From Arenibacter certesii DSM 19833 (GTDB lineage Bacteria > Bacteroidota > Bacteroidia > Flavobacteriales > Flavobacteriaceae), in NCBI RefSeq assembly GCF_000429545.1, contig NZ_AUCB01000013.1, positions 1 through 64,000 of the forward strand: 64,000 bases of DNA, read 5' to 3'. Below are positions 1 through 7,926 of this stretch, in pieces (the stretch's first letter is position 1; every line of letters starts with the position of its first letter). The translations under genes and the position numbers were made by a program. The notes beneath the pieces are model-generated. The model saw nothing but the letters and a program-made list of their open reading frames with translations, was not told where the DNA came from and ran no database searches.

Positions 1-1578
1 CGATTTCCCTCCGATGGGGAACGCAGTTTTGATGAGGTAAATTACAGCGGAAGGTTCACGGTAGATTTTACCCCCGATTCCCAAAACTCCTATTCTTTAG
101 GTTTTTATGCCGGAAAACGACAAAAGGACCGTTTGGCGGATATCACCTATTTTGATAATCATGAAATAACGCCTGCCCAAGGCGGGGAACGTTTAAATAC
201 CATTCCATATTATAATCATAACCTACGGGTAAGAAGAGGTGATTTTGTTTTGGGCAGTTTCGATTATGAGCATACTTTTAAAAATGAATCTCAACTTTCT
301 TCATCATTTTTATATGAGTATACCATGCTGGGTGGGCCCACGGTAAATGACAATCTTGGTCATCCAGACCACAACATTATTTATCAACAAGAATACAATA
401 CCAACGACAATCCGTTAAACGGAATCCGACTACAGGTGGACTATGCCTGGAAACCTTTTTCTTTCGGGCAATTGGAAACAGGGTACCAATACCGTAAGCT
501 GGACCATAAGGGAGACTTTGTCTATGATAGAAAGAATAATGATACGGGGGAGTTTGAACTGATATCCGAATTTTCTAGCGAGGTAGACCTTGTGAGGGAC
601 CTTCATTCCGCTTATCTGCAGTTCACGGGGGGTAAGAATAAATGGGAATATTCCGCTGGAATCCGAGTAGAGGGGATGAACCGTAAATTTGACTTGCGCG
701 ACAAACTGGGTACGGTAGACACCACCTATACTTACGACTATGTTAAACCTTTTCCCTCTGCTTCGGTACAATATACTTTTGAGAACAATACGAAACTAAA
801 GGCCGCTTATAGTAAGCGGGTAGAACGTAGCACCACTTTTATGATGAACCCTTTTCCAGAAAGAGAACATTCAGAGACCCTAGAACAAGGTGACCCGACC
901 CTCCGTCCAGAATTCATCGATCTTTTTGAACTGGGAGTGACAAAGAATTTCGGGGGCGGTAATTCCGTTTATGCAACAGCATACTACAGGGATGTTAAGA
1001 ATCTGGTCAACCGTGTCAATACTATTTATAACGATACCATCCTTAACCGAATCTACTCCAATGTAGGGGACAGCCGTTCAATGGGACTGGAACTTGGAGC
1101 GCAATTGAAACCGACCAAAAATTGGTCTAGCTTCATAGGAGGGAATCTTTATCGTTATGCCATTGATGGCGAATATGACGGCAAGAGAGTTGATAGTGAT
1201 GCTTTTATCTATTCCATTAATGCCAACAGCACGGTAGATTTTTCGGATACTGCCTCCGCACAGTTTACTTTCAACTATATTTCTGCTCGCAATACAGCAC
1301 AAGGAGAGGATTCTAGGTTCTATTCGCCTAACCTATCCCTTCGTAAGACCTTTTTAGACAGTCGTCTTGTAGCCACCTTGCAGTGGCAGAATATGGATAT
1401 GGGACTGTTGGATAGTAACGAACAACGTATAACTACCTTTAGGGAAAATGAGTTTTATACAACTACCAATTACGTGTACGAGGTAGATGTAGTGTTCTTG
1501 AATTTGTCTTATACTTTTAATAAAAACAAAAATAAATCAAAGTTTATCGAAAGTGAATTCGGGAAACAGGAGTTTTAA
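1..1578 (+). CDS. TonB-dependent outer-membrane receptor, C-terminal part (5' end outside window)
   Basis: The reading frame is open from base 1 to a stop at 1578, so the N-terminus lies left of the window; a TTG at 133 is internal and not a credible start. The roughly 525 visible residues look like the beta-barrel of an OMP_b-brl_3-type TonB-dependent receptor: alternating amphipathic strands, many aromatic girdle residues, and segments such as LKAAYSKRVER, LRPEFIDLFELGVTKNF and YYRDVKNLV that recur in this family. It should sit in the outer membrane and import a nutrient using TonB energy. Plug and signal peptide are not visible. The next gene, 109 bp downstream on the same strand, encodes a formylglycine-generating enzyme, so the substrate could be a sulfated compound, but that is inference. 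If the tRNA-Asp fragment at 7266 marks an element end, this gene is cargo. Confidence 0.85.
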   Translation, partial: RFPSDGERSFDEVNYSGRFTVDFTPDSQNSYSLGFYAGKRQKDRLADITYFDNHEITPAQGGERLNTIPYYNHNLRVRRGDFVLGSFDYEHTFKNESQLSSSFLYEYTMLGGPTVNDNLGHPDHNIIYQQEYNTNDNPLNGIRLQVDYAWKPFSFGQLETGYQYRKLDHKGDFVYDRKNNDTGEFELISEFSSEVDLVRDLHSAYLQFTGGKNKWEYSAGIRVEGMNRKFDLRDKLGTVDTTYTYDYVKPFPSASVQYTFENNTKLKAAYSKRVERSTTFMMNPFPEREHSETLEQGDPTLRPEFIDLFELGVTKNFGGGNSVYATAYYRDVKNLVNRVNTIYNDTILNRIYSNVGDSRSMGLELGAQLKPTKNWSSFIGGNLYRYAIDGEYDGKRVDSDAFIYSINANSTVDFSDTASAQFTFNYISARNTAQGEDSRFYSPNLSLRKTFLDSRLVATLQWQNMDMGLLDSNEQRITTFRENEFYTTTNYVYEVDVVFLNLSYTFNKNKNKSKFIESEFGKQEF

Positions 1579-1687
1579 AGTTTCTAAAGGAATAGGTGAG
1601 TTTTTTGACGAATGCGTAGTTTATGTTAAGTTCGCAAAGCGATAAGCCTATAAGTAAAATAATCATTTGCAAACTAGTCTATAATAA

Positions 1688-2800
1688 GTGAAAGTAAAAC
1701 AATATTTTTTCGTTTCGGTCCTTTTTATATCTGCACTACTTTTTATGAATTGCAAAAATGATGGAAAAACCAACCCAGTCAGCCAAAAAAAGAACTCCCC
1801 AGCTACTAATATTTTGGTAGAACAACCAAGTGATGTGAAGACTCCGGAAGGAATGGTATGGGTAAGGGGAAAGTCGTTTATCCAAGGTGCCAAGGAAGGC
1901 GATAGTTTCGCAATGCACGCTGAGATGCCCGCACACGAAGTAATCGTTGATGGATTTTTTATAGACATCACAGAGGTTACAAACAAAGAGTTCAGAGCTT
2001 TTGTTGATGCCACGGGCTATATTACCGTTGCAGAACGGCCCATAAATTGGGAAGAAATGAAAAAAGACCTTCCCGAAGGTACTCCAAAACCACATGATTC
2101 AATTTTGCAGCCTGGTAGTTTAATATTTAATAAAGAGGTGAACCAAGTTGCGAATATGGATAATTATACGCAGTGGTGGCGTTGGCAATTGGGAGCAAAT
2201 TGGAAGCATCCGGAGGGACCAGGAAGTTCTATAGCAGGAAAGGATGACTATCCGGTAGTACATGTTGCTTACGAGGACGCATTAGCCTTCTGCAAATGGG
2301 CTAATAGACGACTACCGACCGAAGCTGAATGGGAATCTGCAGCACAAGGAACTAACTCTAATGCAATCTACACTTGGGGGGACGATCCAAATGTTTTGGA
2401 TGACAGCGCCAATACTTGGCAAGGAATCTTTCCCATCAAAAACGAATCCAAAGATGGCTTTGAACATATTGCACCTGTGAAATCGTATCCCCCAAATTCA
2501 ATCGGTATTTACGATCTATTGGGAAACGTCTGGGAAATGACCAGTGACTGGTACAATGTGAACTATTATAAGGAGCTTGATGTTACAAAACCACACACAA
2601 ATCCAAAGGGAGCAGCTACGGCTTATAGCCCTAGCAACCCTTACCAACAGGAGCACGTAATTAAAGGAGGTTCGTTTTTATGTCATGCCTCTTACTGTGC
2701 AAGTTTTAGAATTTCTGCCAAAATGGGTATGAGTCCGGATTCAGGTTCAGACCATGCCGGTTTTAGGACGGTGGTAACAGTGGATATGCTTAAAAGATAA
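1688..2800 (+). CDS. Formylglycine-generating enzyme family lipoprotein (sulfatase-modifying factor)
   Basis: This 370-residue protein belongs to the FGE-sulfatase/SUMF1 family (PF03781), which oxidises a cysteine of sulfatases to formylglycine. Landmarks include GMVWVRGKSF near residue 55, RRLPTEAEWE, the GNVWEMTSDW motif and GGSFLCHASYC near the end. The two cysteines at about 332 and 337 match the catalytic CHxSYC pair of true FGEs, and SGSDHAGFR follows as in SUMF1, so a catalytically competent enzyme is likely rather than one of the many cysteine-less homologues. GTG at 1688 is chosen because it supplies a hydrophobic signal ending at Cys22; an ATG three codons before that Cys would remove the signal. 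The lipobox (FMNC) is loose but typical of the phylum. No sulfatase is present in the window, so its client is encoded elsewhere or in the missing left part. Confidence 0.88.
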   Translation: MKVKQYFFVSVLFISALLFMNCKNDGKTNPVSQKKNSPATNILVEQPSDVKTPEGMVWVRGKSFIQGAKEGDSFAMHAEMPAHEVIVDGFFIDITEVTNKEFRAFVDATGYITVAERPINWEEMKKDLPEGTPKPHDSILQPGSLIFNKEVNQVANMDNYTQWWRWQLGANWKHPEGPGSSIAGKDDYPVVHVAYEDALAFCKWANRRLPTEAEWESAAQGTNSNAIYTWGDDPNVLDDSANTWQGIFPIKNESKDGFEHIAPVKSYPPNSIGIYDLLGNVWEMTSDWYNVNYYKELDVTKPHTNPKGAATAYSPSNPYQQEHVIKGGSFLCHASYCASFRISAKMGMSPDSGSDHAGFRTVVTVDMLKR

Positions 2801-2877
2801 GAATTTAGAATATTCTCTTTTATGTTTTCATTTCCTGTTTTATCACCTAGACCTTTTCTTGATAATTTGGTCCTTAA

Positions 2878-3276
2878 TTAATCGGTTTTCCAAAGATACA
2901 AATCGTCGATATTAGGAAAATGAATTGTCCTCAATAAAACTGTAGGAAATGGGGTAGTGTCAATTCCATTATTCAGTTTCTGAATGGATGGGATTAAATA
3001 AAATGGTTGTTTTGGTGCAATTCCAATTTCCTGCGCGGAAGTCGACAAAACCTTCCACTCTAATCCTCCCCATGCGGACTCGCTTCGCCGGTCCGCTCGG
3101 GATGTCTTTCCGTTCCAGTTTTCCTCGACCTCCTCGGGAACGCGCAAAAGCACAAACGGCAGAAAGGCCGCTTGAGCTTTTTTCTCCCTACCTACAATAA
3201 AAGGATTATTTCTATGATTTATTTGATGGATATTTTTTATAATATCAGACCAGATGGGTCGTTTGTCTGTACCCAT
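2878..3276 (-). CDS. Doubtful hypothetical protein spanning a GC-rich patch
   Basis: An ATG-started frame of 132 codons runs leftward between the FGE gene and the relaxase. I recognise no family. The C-terminal 60 residues (after about residue 75) have plausible protein composition, while the middle is encoded by the compositionally odd GC-rich block at about 3040-3190. The opposite strand is also open over part of it, which is common by chance in GC-rich DNA. It may be a decayed accessory gene of the mobile element. Low confidence that it is expressed. Confidence 0.22.
   Translation of the reverse strand: MGTDKRPIWSDIIKNIHQINHRNNPFIVGREKKAQAAFLPFVLLRVPEEVEENWNGKTSRADRRSESAWGGLEWKVLSTSAQEIGIAPKQPFYLIPSIQKLNNGIDTTPFPTVLLRTIHFPNIDDLYLWKTD
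3040..3190. other. GC-rich block within the mobile element
   Basis: About 150 bp with visibly higher G+C than the surrounding AT-rich DNA. It contains a hairpin with arms GCGGAC (3074-3079) and GTCCGC (3091-3096). Composition and location beside a relaxase suggest an imported repeat or non-coding module. No coding family was recognised on either strand. Confidence 0.4.
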
Positions 3277-3370
3277 TTGATAGCATGTGGTTTGATATGG
3301 TTTTAAGGAGTAAAGTATTGATAATTAGATTGTTATATTCAATTCTGAATTGCTATATTTAACTGTAATT

Positions 3371-3454
3371 ATCCGTTTTTGACGGATAGCAAGTTATGTT
3401 TTGCGTAGCGCAAAACCCCTACTTCTGACGAAGTGAAAACCCTGCCTTTTGCAG
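3371..3454. other. Hairpin cluster, candidate origin of transfer (oriT)
   Basis: Four short inverted repeats lie within 84 bp, ending 47 bp before the relaxase start: ATCCGT/ACGGAT (3371-3387), GTTTTGCG/CGCAAAAC around a TAG loop (3398-3416), ACTTC/GAAGT around TGAC (3421-3434), and CTGC/GCAG (3442-3454). Relaxases commonly recognise hairpins at an oriT next to their own gene. The assignment is by position and structure only; the nick site cannot be named from sequence. Confidence 0.4.
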
Positions 3455-3501
3455 ACAATTGATATAAATCGAGGTAGAGCCATTAACACCAAGGATCTAA
3501 A

Positions 3502-5787
3502 ATGATAGTAAGGATACTTTATCGTAATAATGTACATAGTGTGCTGAACTATGTCCTAAGCAAGGCCGGTAACACCATACTAGGCTTCCAGAACACCTAT
3601 TCTGATACGGATACCAACACCAAGTTTTTTGGAAGGGTTCTTCATTATTTGGGCAACAGGCATGATTCCGAAAAACGGTACGTACATGCCACCCTCAATC
3701 TTCCCCGAGGCGAACAATTGGACAACGCTGATTTTTTCGAACTGTCCAAAACATATATGAATCACATGGGGTATGGAGAGCAGCCTTATATGGTGGTCCG
3801 CCATCACGATACCAAGCACGAACATGTCCATATCGTCTCGACTACCATTAAAGAGGATTGTCTGCAAATAAACCTTTCCCACGATTTTAGAAGGAGCATG
3901 GCCACCCAAAAATACCTGGAGAAACAGTTTGGGCTTTCTCCCTCTCCAGAAAAAAGAGCAGAGAGGAAACTTCCCTTAAGCGCAAACCCCCAGTTTAGGC
4001 ATAAGGACATCCACGGTGTCCGCTATTATATGCAGGATATCATACACAACACCCTGCAGAAGTATATGGTGAGGGGTTTTGACGAACTTGCCAATCTATT
4101 GGAGAAACACCATATCCAAGTAAAAACCGTACACCATGCTGGCAGGGTAGGGGTATCCTATGGCATTGCCATCATGGAAGGGTACAGGTCAAGGTTCATC
4201 AATGGATATACTGTACATCCACAGCTGTCCGGACCAAAATTGCAACAGGTTTTTGAGCGCAATCAAAGTTCAAAACTGTTGCCCATGGTAAAGAAACGGC
4301 TGGAAAAGCAGTTGCTTACCACCTACAAACTTTTCAGGACCATCAACCCCGAGCATCTCCCGAATATTCTACGCTCCCATCAAAATCTGGATTGCAGGCT
4401 AGCGTACGATGCACAGGGACAGGTGGTCGATTTCAGCATTTATGATAAAACGGGCTACGTGCTCAAGAGCGTGGAAATAGCGAGCGGTATTGGAATAAGG
4501 AATAATCCCGATTTGTTCGGGACTGAATATACCCAGATGTACGCGGAGAGTGAACAGTTACTAGTAGAACTTCAGCGTTGCATCAAGGAGGCCTTTCGGA
4601 ACAGCTACTACCAATCAGGAAGCAAAACCCTTTTGTCGGAACATATCCAAAGTAGGTCCATAAAACCTATAGTAACGGAAATGGCCCGAGCGGAACGCTT
4701 TCTTTTTCTTAGAAAATACCTGCATATCAATAACGGTCACCTAGGAAATCTGATACGGGCGCAGTTCGATATTATAAAGGACAAATTTTATAATACGGAA
4801 TTGATAAGGGAAGAACGGGAATTGCAGGCAAAGGCCGGACTAATTAAACAGGCCATTGACCAACAGCTTTTTGATGAGCCAGAGCAAAGGGAAGTCCTTT
4901 TTGAGCTAATTCAAAGCCTAGGTGTTAAGTACGACAGCGGCGTACTGACCTATGCGAATTCTAATCTGCATAAACTAAAAGTAGATTTAGGACATAGGCT
5001 GTTATTAACCCCCAGGAATAGTTATATACCTCCTAGTTTTGTAAGGGAAAATGAAAAGCTCTTGGAAGGGCTGTTGAACAGTACAACGGCCAAGGAGATC
5101 AGGTCTGGCCCGATCGCGATATTTCTCCCATTAATGTTCCCGAAACTTTATGGGGCAATGAACCGCCCGTTTATGGAAAGGTTCGAGAGGTGGGCCCTGA
5201 ATTCCTATCAGAAATATGCCGAACGCATGCAAGGTTCTTTTGAAAAATCCCCGAACGACTACATTCGGTTTTTCAATGCCAAAGGCTTTTATTTTGAAAG
5301 AAGGGAAGAAAAGCTATTTGTTGGATCTATGTATTCCAAGTATCCGGTAACTGCTGCGCTTCCACCGAAAATTCAAGCTTATTTGATATCGTCCAGTGAT
5401 CTGAACAAAGCTTTGGATAATCAAGTGAAAATCTTGGATGATATCAGAATGGATGGCCGGGACAATTTGAAAAGTCTCTGGTCGGGATATTTAATGGAGA
5501 AGGGCCAGTATAAGAAGGCTGCTTATATGTATGTATCGGAGAGGGTGAGGCCCAATCTACCATTAGAAATAGTAGAACACCACATGGAACACGGATTTAA
5601 GGAAGCGCTGGTGGCTGTTTCCAAAGAACAGATAGATGCCAGACGGGCACGTCTCATTAAACGAGGTGTCTTTGCCCTAGGCAACCTATTGGGAGGCAAA
5701 AATGCCAAAGAGGAAGAAGTTTTCAACGGCTTCAAGGACGAACTGACGGATTACTCGAAGTACAAGAGTAGGGGACTTTCGATATAG
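3502..5787 (+). CDS. Relaxase/mobilization nuclease (MobP-type)
   Basis: This 761-residue protein begins with a relaxase domain (PF03432, roughly residues 1-250). The metal-binding three-histidine motif is clear: RHHDTKHEHVHIV, with H106, H108 and H110 in the HxHxH core. The family nicks one strand at oriT and pilots it into a recipient during conjugation. The first residues (MIVRILYRNNVHSVLNYVL) resemble other Bacteroidota relaxases. The remaining roughly 500 residues match no domain I can name. A separate MobC-like accessory gene, often found just upstream, is absent. With the integrase downstream and a tRNA-Asp remnant beyond, it marks an integrative mobilizable element. No type IV secretion or coupling-protein genes are visible, so transfer would depend on a helper or on genes left of the window. 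Confidence 0.9.
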   Translation: MIVRILYRNNVHSVLNYVLSKAGNTILGFQNTYSDTDTNTKFFGRVLHYLGNRHDSEKRYVHATLNLPRGEQLDNADFFELSKTYMNHMGYGEQPYMVVRHHDTKHEHVHIVSTTIKEDCLQINLSHDFRRSMATQKYLEKQFGLSPSPEKRAERKLPLSANPQFRHKDIHGVRYYMQDIIHNTLQKYMVRGFDELANLLEKHHIQVKTVHHAGRVGVSYGIAIMEGYRSRFINGYTVHPQLSGPKLQQVFERNQSSKLLPMVKKRLEKQLLTTYKLFRTINPEHLPNILRSHQNLDCRLAYDAQGQVVDFSIYDKTGYVLKSVEIASGIGIRNNPDLFGTEYTQMYAESEQLLVELQRCIKEAFRNSYYQSGSKTLLSEHIQSRSIKPIVTEMARAERFLFLRKYLHINNGHLGNLIRAQFDIIKDKFYNTELIREERELQAKAGLIKQAIDQQLFDEPEQREVLFELIQSLGVKYDSGVLTYANSNLHKLKVDLGHRLLLTPRNSYIPPSFVRENEKLLEGLLNSTTAKEIRSGPIAIFLPLMFPKLYGAMNRPFMERFERWALNSYQKYAERMQGSFEKSPNDYIRFFNAKGFYFERREEKLFVGSMYSKYPVTAALPPKIQAYLISSSDLNKALDNQVKILDDIRMDGRDNLKSLWSGYLMEKGQYKKAAYMYVSERVRPNLPLEIVEHHMEHGFKEALVAVSKEQIDARRARLIKRGVFALGNLLGGKNAKEEEVFNGFKDELTDYSKYKSRGLSI

Positions 5788-5901
5788 CTTTTAAAGAAGT
5801 GATTAAGTTATAGAATTTGATTCTGTAAAAAGTACTATTAGGTGGATAGGGAGAAGAAGATAAATTAAGACTTTTTACGATTTTTCATTAAATCAATAAA
5901 C

Positions 5902-7128
5902 TTATTCTTCTAATAGTTGTCCAAAAATTTCATCTTGGTACTGGTCCATTTTGCTTTTCCTCAAATTGGCTAAATATGCCTGGGTAGTGCTGATTCGCTT
6001 ATGGCCTAACATTTGTGAAATAGCCGTTAAGGGTATGCCTATGTCATTTGCACCTGAAGCAAACGAATGACGGGCTGCGTAACTGGTAATTTTTTCTTCA
6101 ATGCCTCCTAGTTTCGCAAGTTTTCTTAAATTGTCGTTATAACGCTTTCTAGCCCATACAATTTGGTTGTAGCTGGCAGTCGGGTCATTACTTTTGATAA
6201 CATTTAAAAGATAATCAGTTCTCTGTTTTCCCTTAGAAAGGTGCACTAGTATTGGCTTAAGCTGGTCATGGATTTTTATATTATAGGGCTCATCTGTTTT
6301 TTTTCGAGAGTAATGAATGCGCCCATCAACAATGTTGGATAGTTTCAAATGTGCTATATCGACATAGGACATGCCATTTAGAAGGAAGCTCATCATAAAT
6401 ATATTCCTATCTCTAAATAGGGCGGTATTTTTATCCAAGTCCAATTCTGCGATTTTTCGGATAGCATCCATTGGCAAAGCACGCTTTTCAGGTTTACCAC
6501 TTCTTATAATGTAGTCGTTAAAGGCGTACCCTTCTTTGTCAGCAACACCTGCCTTGATTGCTTTTCGGTTAATAGCCCGTATCGTTCGCAGATATACACT
6601 TAGCCCACCAAGTTTATTGCCCTTGCCTAAATGGCTTTTTTCAAAGCGGTTTAGAAAATCAAGATTCAATTCGTCAAAAGTGAAATCCCTATTATTCCTA
6701 AAATTCTTAACTGCGTTCAGAGTATGTTTATAAACTCTTGCATTTCCGATACGATTTGATTTAATCATATCTTGGATTTGCAGTTCAGCGAATTGATAAA
6801 ACGTAACTTCGTTGGTGGATCGGGTAATATGGCTCCTAACTTCTGAAACGCTCATATATTTCAGTTTGTCTTTGTCTTCTAATTGGGTAAGGATATCCAC
6901 CATATAAGCCATTTTTTTCTGCAACAGATTATTTAAACGCGCTGGAGATTCTGTACCTTTAAAAGATGGCTTTATTTTTTGCCTTTTTTGATCCCAGTCG
7001 GAAACGGCTAATTGGTGGCCTGTTCCGATGCTAGTAGTTTTTCTGTTATGGGTTAAACGGTAAATTAAAGGGTAGGTTTTAGTATCTCTACGTCTAGTAT
7101 CTAAAGAAAGTTTAATGTGTGTGGCCAT
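5902..7128 (-). CDS. Tyrosine site-specific integrase
   Basis: The 408-residue protein has the Bacteroidota integrase layout: an N-terminal arm-binding domain (IKLSLDTRRRDTKTYPLIYRL), a SAM-like core-binding domain and a C-terminal catalytic domain. Catalytic landmarks are ARHSFASG (Arg II), LGHKRISTT and the nucleophile in QAYL. In motif I the usual arginine is replaced, reading NGMSYVDIAHL with serine; IntDOT of CTnDOT also lacks this arginine. I place the start at ATG 7128 (MATHIKLS) rather than an upstream TTG at 7164, because the added residues are encoded by a tandem repeat and an A-rich leader precedes the ATG. The gene points into the element and starts about 140 bp from the tRNA-Asp remnant at 7266, the usual position of an integrase beside its attachment site. 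Confidence 0.92.
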   Translation of the reverse strand: MATHIKLSLDTRRRDTKTYPLIYRLTHNRKTTSIGTGHQLAVSDWDQKRQKIKPSFKGTESPARLNNLLQKKMAYMVDILTQLEDKDKLKYMSVSEVRSHITRSTNEVTFYQFAELQIQDMIKSNRIGNARVYKHTLNAVKNFRNNRDFTFDELNLDFLNRFEKSHLGKGNKLGGLSVYLRTIRAINRKAIKAGVADKEGYAFNDYIIRSGKPEKRALPMDAIRKIAELDLDKNTALFRDRNIFMMSFLLNGMSYVDIAHLKLSNIVDGRIHYSRKKTDEPYNIKIHDQLKPILVHLSKGKQRTDYLLNVIKSNDPTASYNQIVWARKRYNDNLRKLAKLGGIEEKITSYAARHSFASGANDIGIPLTAISQMLGHKRISTTQAYLANLRKSKMDQYQDEIFGQLLEE

Positions 7129-7143
7129 CTTTCTTAATTTTAT

Positions 7144-7163
7144 TTGCACGCAGATTGCACGCA
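7144..7163. repeat. Tandem 9-bp repeat in the integrase leader
   Basis: TTGCACGCA occurs at 7144-7152 and again at 7155-7163, directly upstream of the integrase ATG. Short direct repeats between an integrase gene and its att site often serve as integrase arm-type or excisionase sites; that role is inferred. Confidence 0.5.
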
Positions 7164-7265
7164 AAAGTTGGATTAGAATGGTTTTAAATGTACTTGAAGA
7201 TACGAAAAACCCTTGAAAACCCCTGTATTTATTGAGTTTTTAATACAGGTGAGTTTAAATAAAAT

Positions 7266-7311
7266 CTGCCTGTCACGCAGGGGGTCGCGGGTTCGAGTCC
7301 CGTCCGGACCG
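7266..7311 (+). other. 3' fragment of tRNA-Asp (GTC), element attachment site (att)
   Basis: These 46 bp match the 3' part of a bacterial tRNA-Asp: the 5' side of the anticodon stem from CTGC, the CTGTCAC loop with anticodon GTC (7272-7274), variable loop, T arm (GGGTTCGAGTCCC) and 3' acceptor strand GTCCGGACC plus G. The complementary 5' acceptor and D arm are missing; upstream sequence (7230-7265) is unrelated AT-rich DNA. The fragment is therefore not a functional tRNA but the duplicated tail left when an element integrates into the 3' end of a tRNA gene. Orientation implies that the element lies to the left, with the restored full tRNA-Asp before position 1. Confidence 0.85.
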
Positions 7312-7313
7312 CT

Positions 7314-7350
7314 AAAAGCCTTGAAAACACTATGTTTTCAGGGCTTTTTT
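7314..7350 (+). terminator. Rho-independent terminator after the tRNA-Asp fragment
   Basis: Left arm AAAAGCC-T-TGAAAAC (7314-7328) pairs with GTTTTCA-G-GGCTTTT (7334-7348) across an ACTAT loop, followed by a T run. It is probably the original terminator of the chromosomal tRNA-Asp gene. The string CCTTGAAAAC within it recurs at 7211-7220 on the element side. Confidence 0.75.
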
Positions 7351-7357
7351 CATTTTA

Positions 7358-7379
7358 GGGGACGAATCAGGGGACGAAT
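7358..7379. repeat. Tandem 10-bp repeat GGGGACGAAT
   Basis: GGGGACGAAT occurs at 7358-7367 and 7370-7379, spaced 12 bp apart, just outside the tRNA fragment. Its layout mirrors the TTGCACGCA pair near the integrase (11-bp period). It may be a recognition site left by another tRNA-Asp-targeting element; function unknown. Confidence 0.4.
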
Positions 7380-7495
7380 TGATTTGTTTAATAGGATTTC
7401 TTTCGACTATGTTAAAGTGTTATATTAGTGAATTAACTAAATAACCGCCAAAGTTCAATTTAAAGAGCATATCGGATCATGACCAATTGTTGTGT

Positions 7496-7638
7496 TTATG
7501 CAAAAATTGTAGTTAATCTGTAAAGGAAGAATTCTACATTTTTCACCCCTCTGAATTGTGCCCTGAACGCTTTAATTTTTGCATTGAATGATTCTGCAGA
7601 AGCATTGGTGCTCCTATTATTAAAATAGTTCAAAATCG
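7496..7638 (-). pseudogene. C-terminal relic of an ISL3-type transposase
   Basis: Reading leftward from about 7638 to the stop at 7496-7498 gives LNYFNNRSTNASAESFN, then AKIKAFRAQFRGVKNVEFFL and YRLTTIFA, the well-conserved C-terminus of DDE_Tnp_ISL3 (PF01610) transposases of Bacteroidota, including the glutamate of the DDE triad in NASAESFNAKIK. Everything upstream is lost, so only about 47 codons remain. The sequence following the stop (7440-7495), with GGCGGT on the minus strand, may hold the IS end. It lies just outside the tRNA-Asp att site, showing repeated insertion at this locus. Confidence 0.85.
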
Positions 7639-7772
7639 GAGATCAAGTCCAATTTCTGGGTATTTGAATATTTATATACATAGTTAATTTAAGTACTATC
7701 CGTAACTTTTAAGAAGAGAATCTCTAAGAGAAACTTAAAACTGTTAAGATTGTTTTAAAATATAAGGATGTG

Positions 7773-7815
7773 TGACAAATGTCACATATCAATACAACTA
7801 CCTTTTGTACCTTAG
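7773..7815 (+). promoter_or_regulatory. Candidate Crp/Fnr-activated promoter of dps
   Basis: TGACAAATGTCA (7773-7784) is the core of a larger perfect inverted repeat TGTGACAAATGTCACA (7771-7786). It is followed after 23 bp by TACCTTAG (7808-7815), one mismatch from the Bacteroidota -7 consensus TAnnTTTG. This puts the palindrome near -41.5 relative to the expected start at about 7821, leaving a roughly 105-nt leader before dps. The same layout recurs before ccoS, ccoI, the Crp/Fnr gene and the usp gene. Sites seen directly; regulator assignment inferred. Confidence 0.6.
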
Positions 7816-7926
7816 AGAATTGATGGAAATAAGATATTCTACAACGGTATTCCCACTAAAACTTGAAGCGAACTTCCACAGAAATCAACAGTTATTAAAA
7901 ACTAATTGAATACAAAATAATAGATT

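Noticed and set aside
2988-3200. A 70-codon rightward frame in the GC-rich block
   Set aside because: Antisense openness in GC-rich DNA; low-complexity proline/arginine composition and no family.
7213-7428. A 71-codon rightward frame covering the tRNA-Asp fragment and terminator
   Set aside because: It translates a tRNA remnant and a terminator hairpin; it has no protein-like features.
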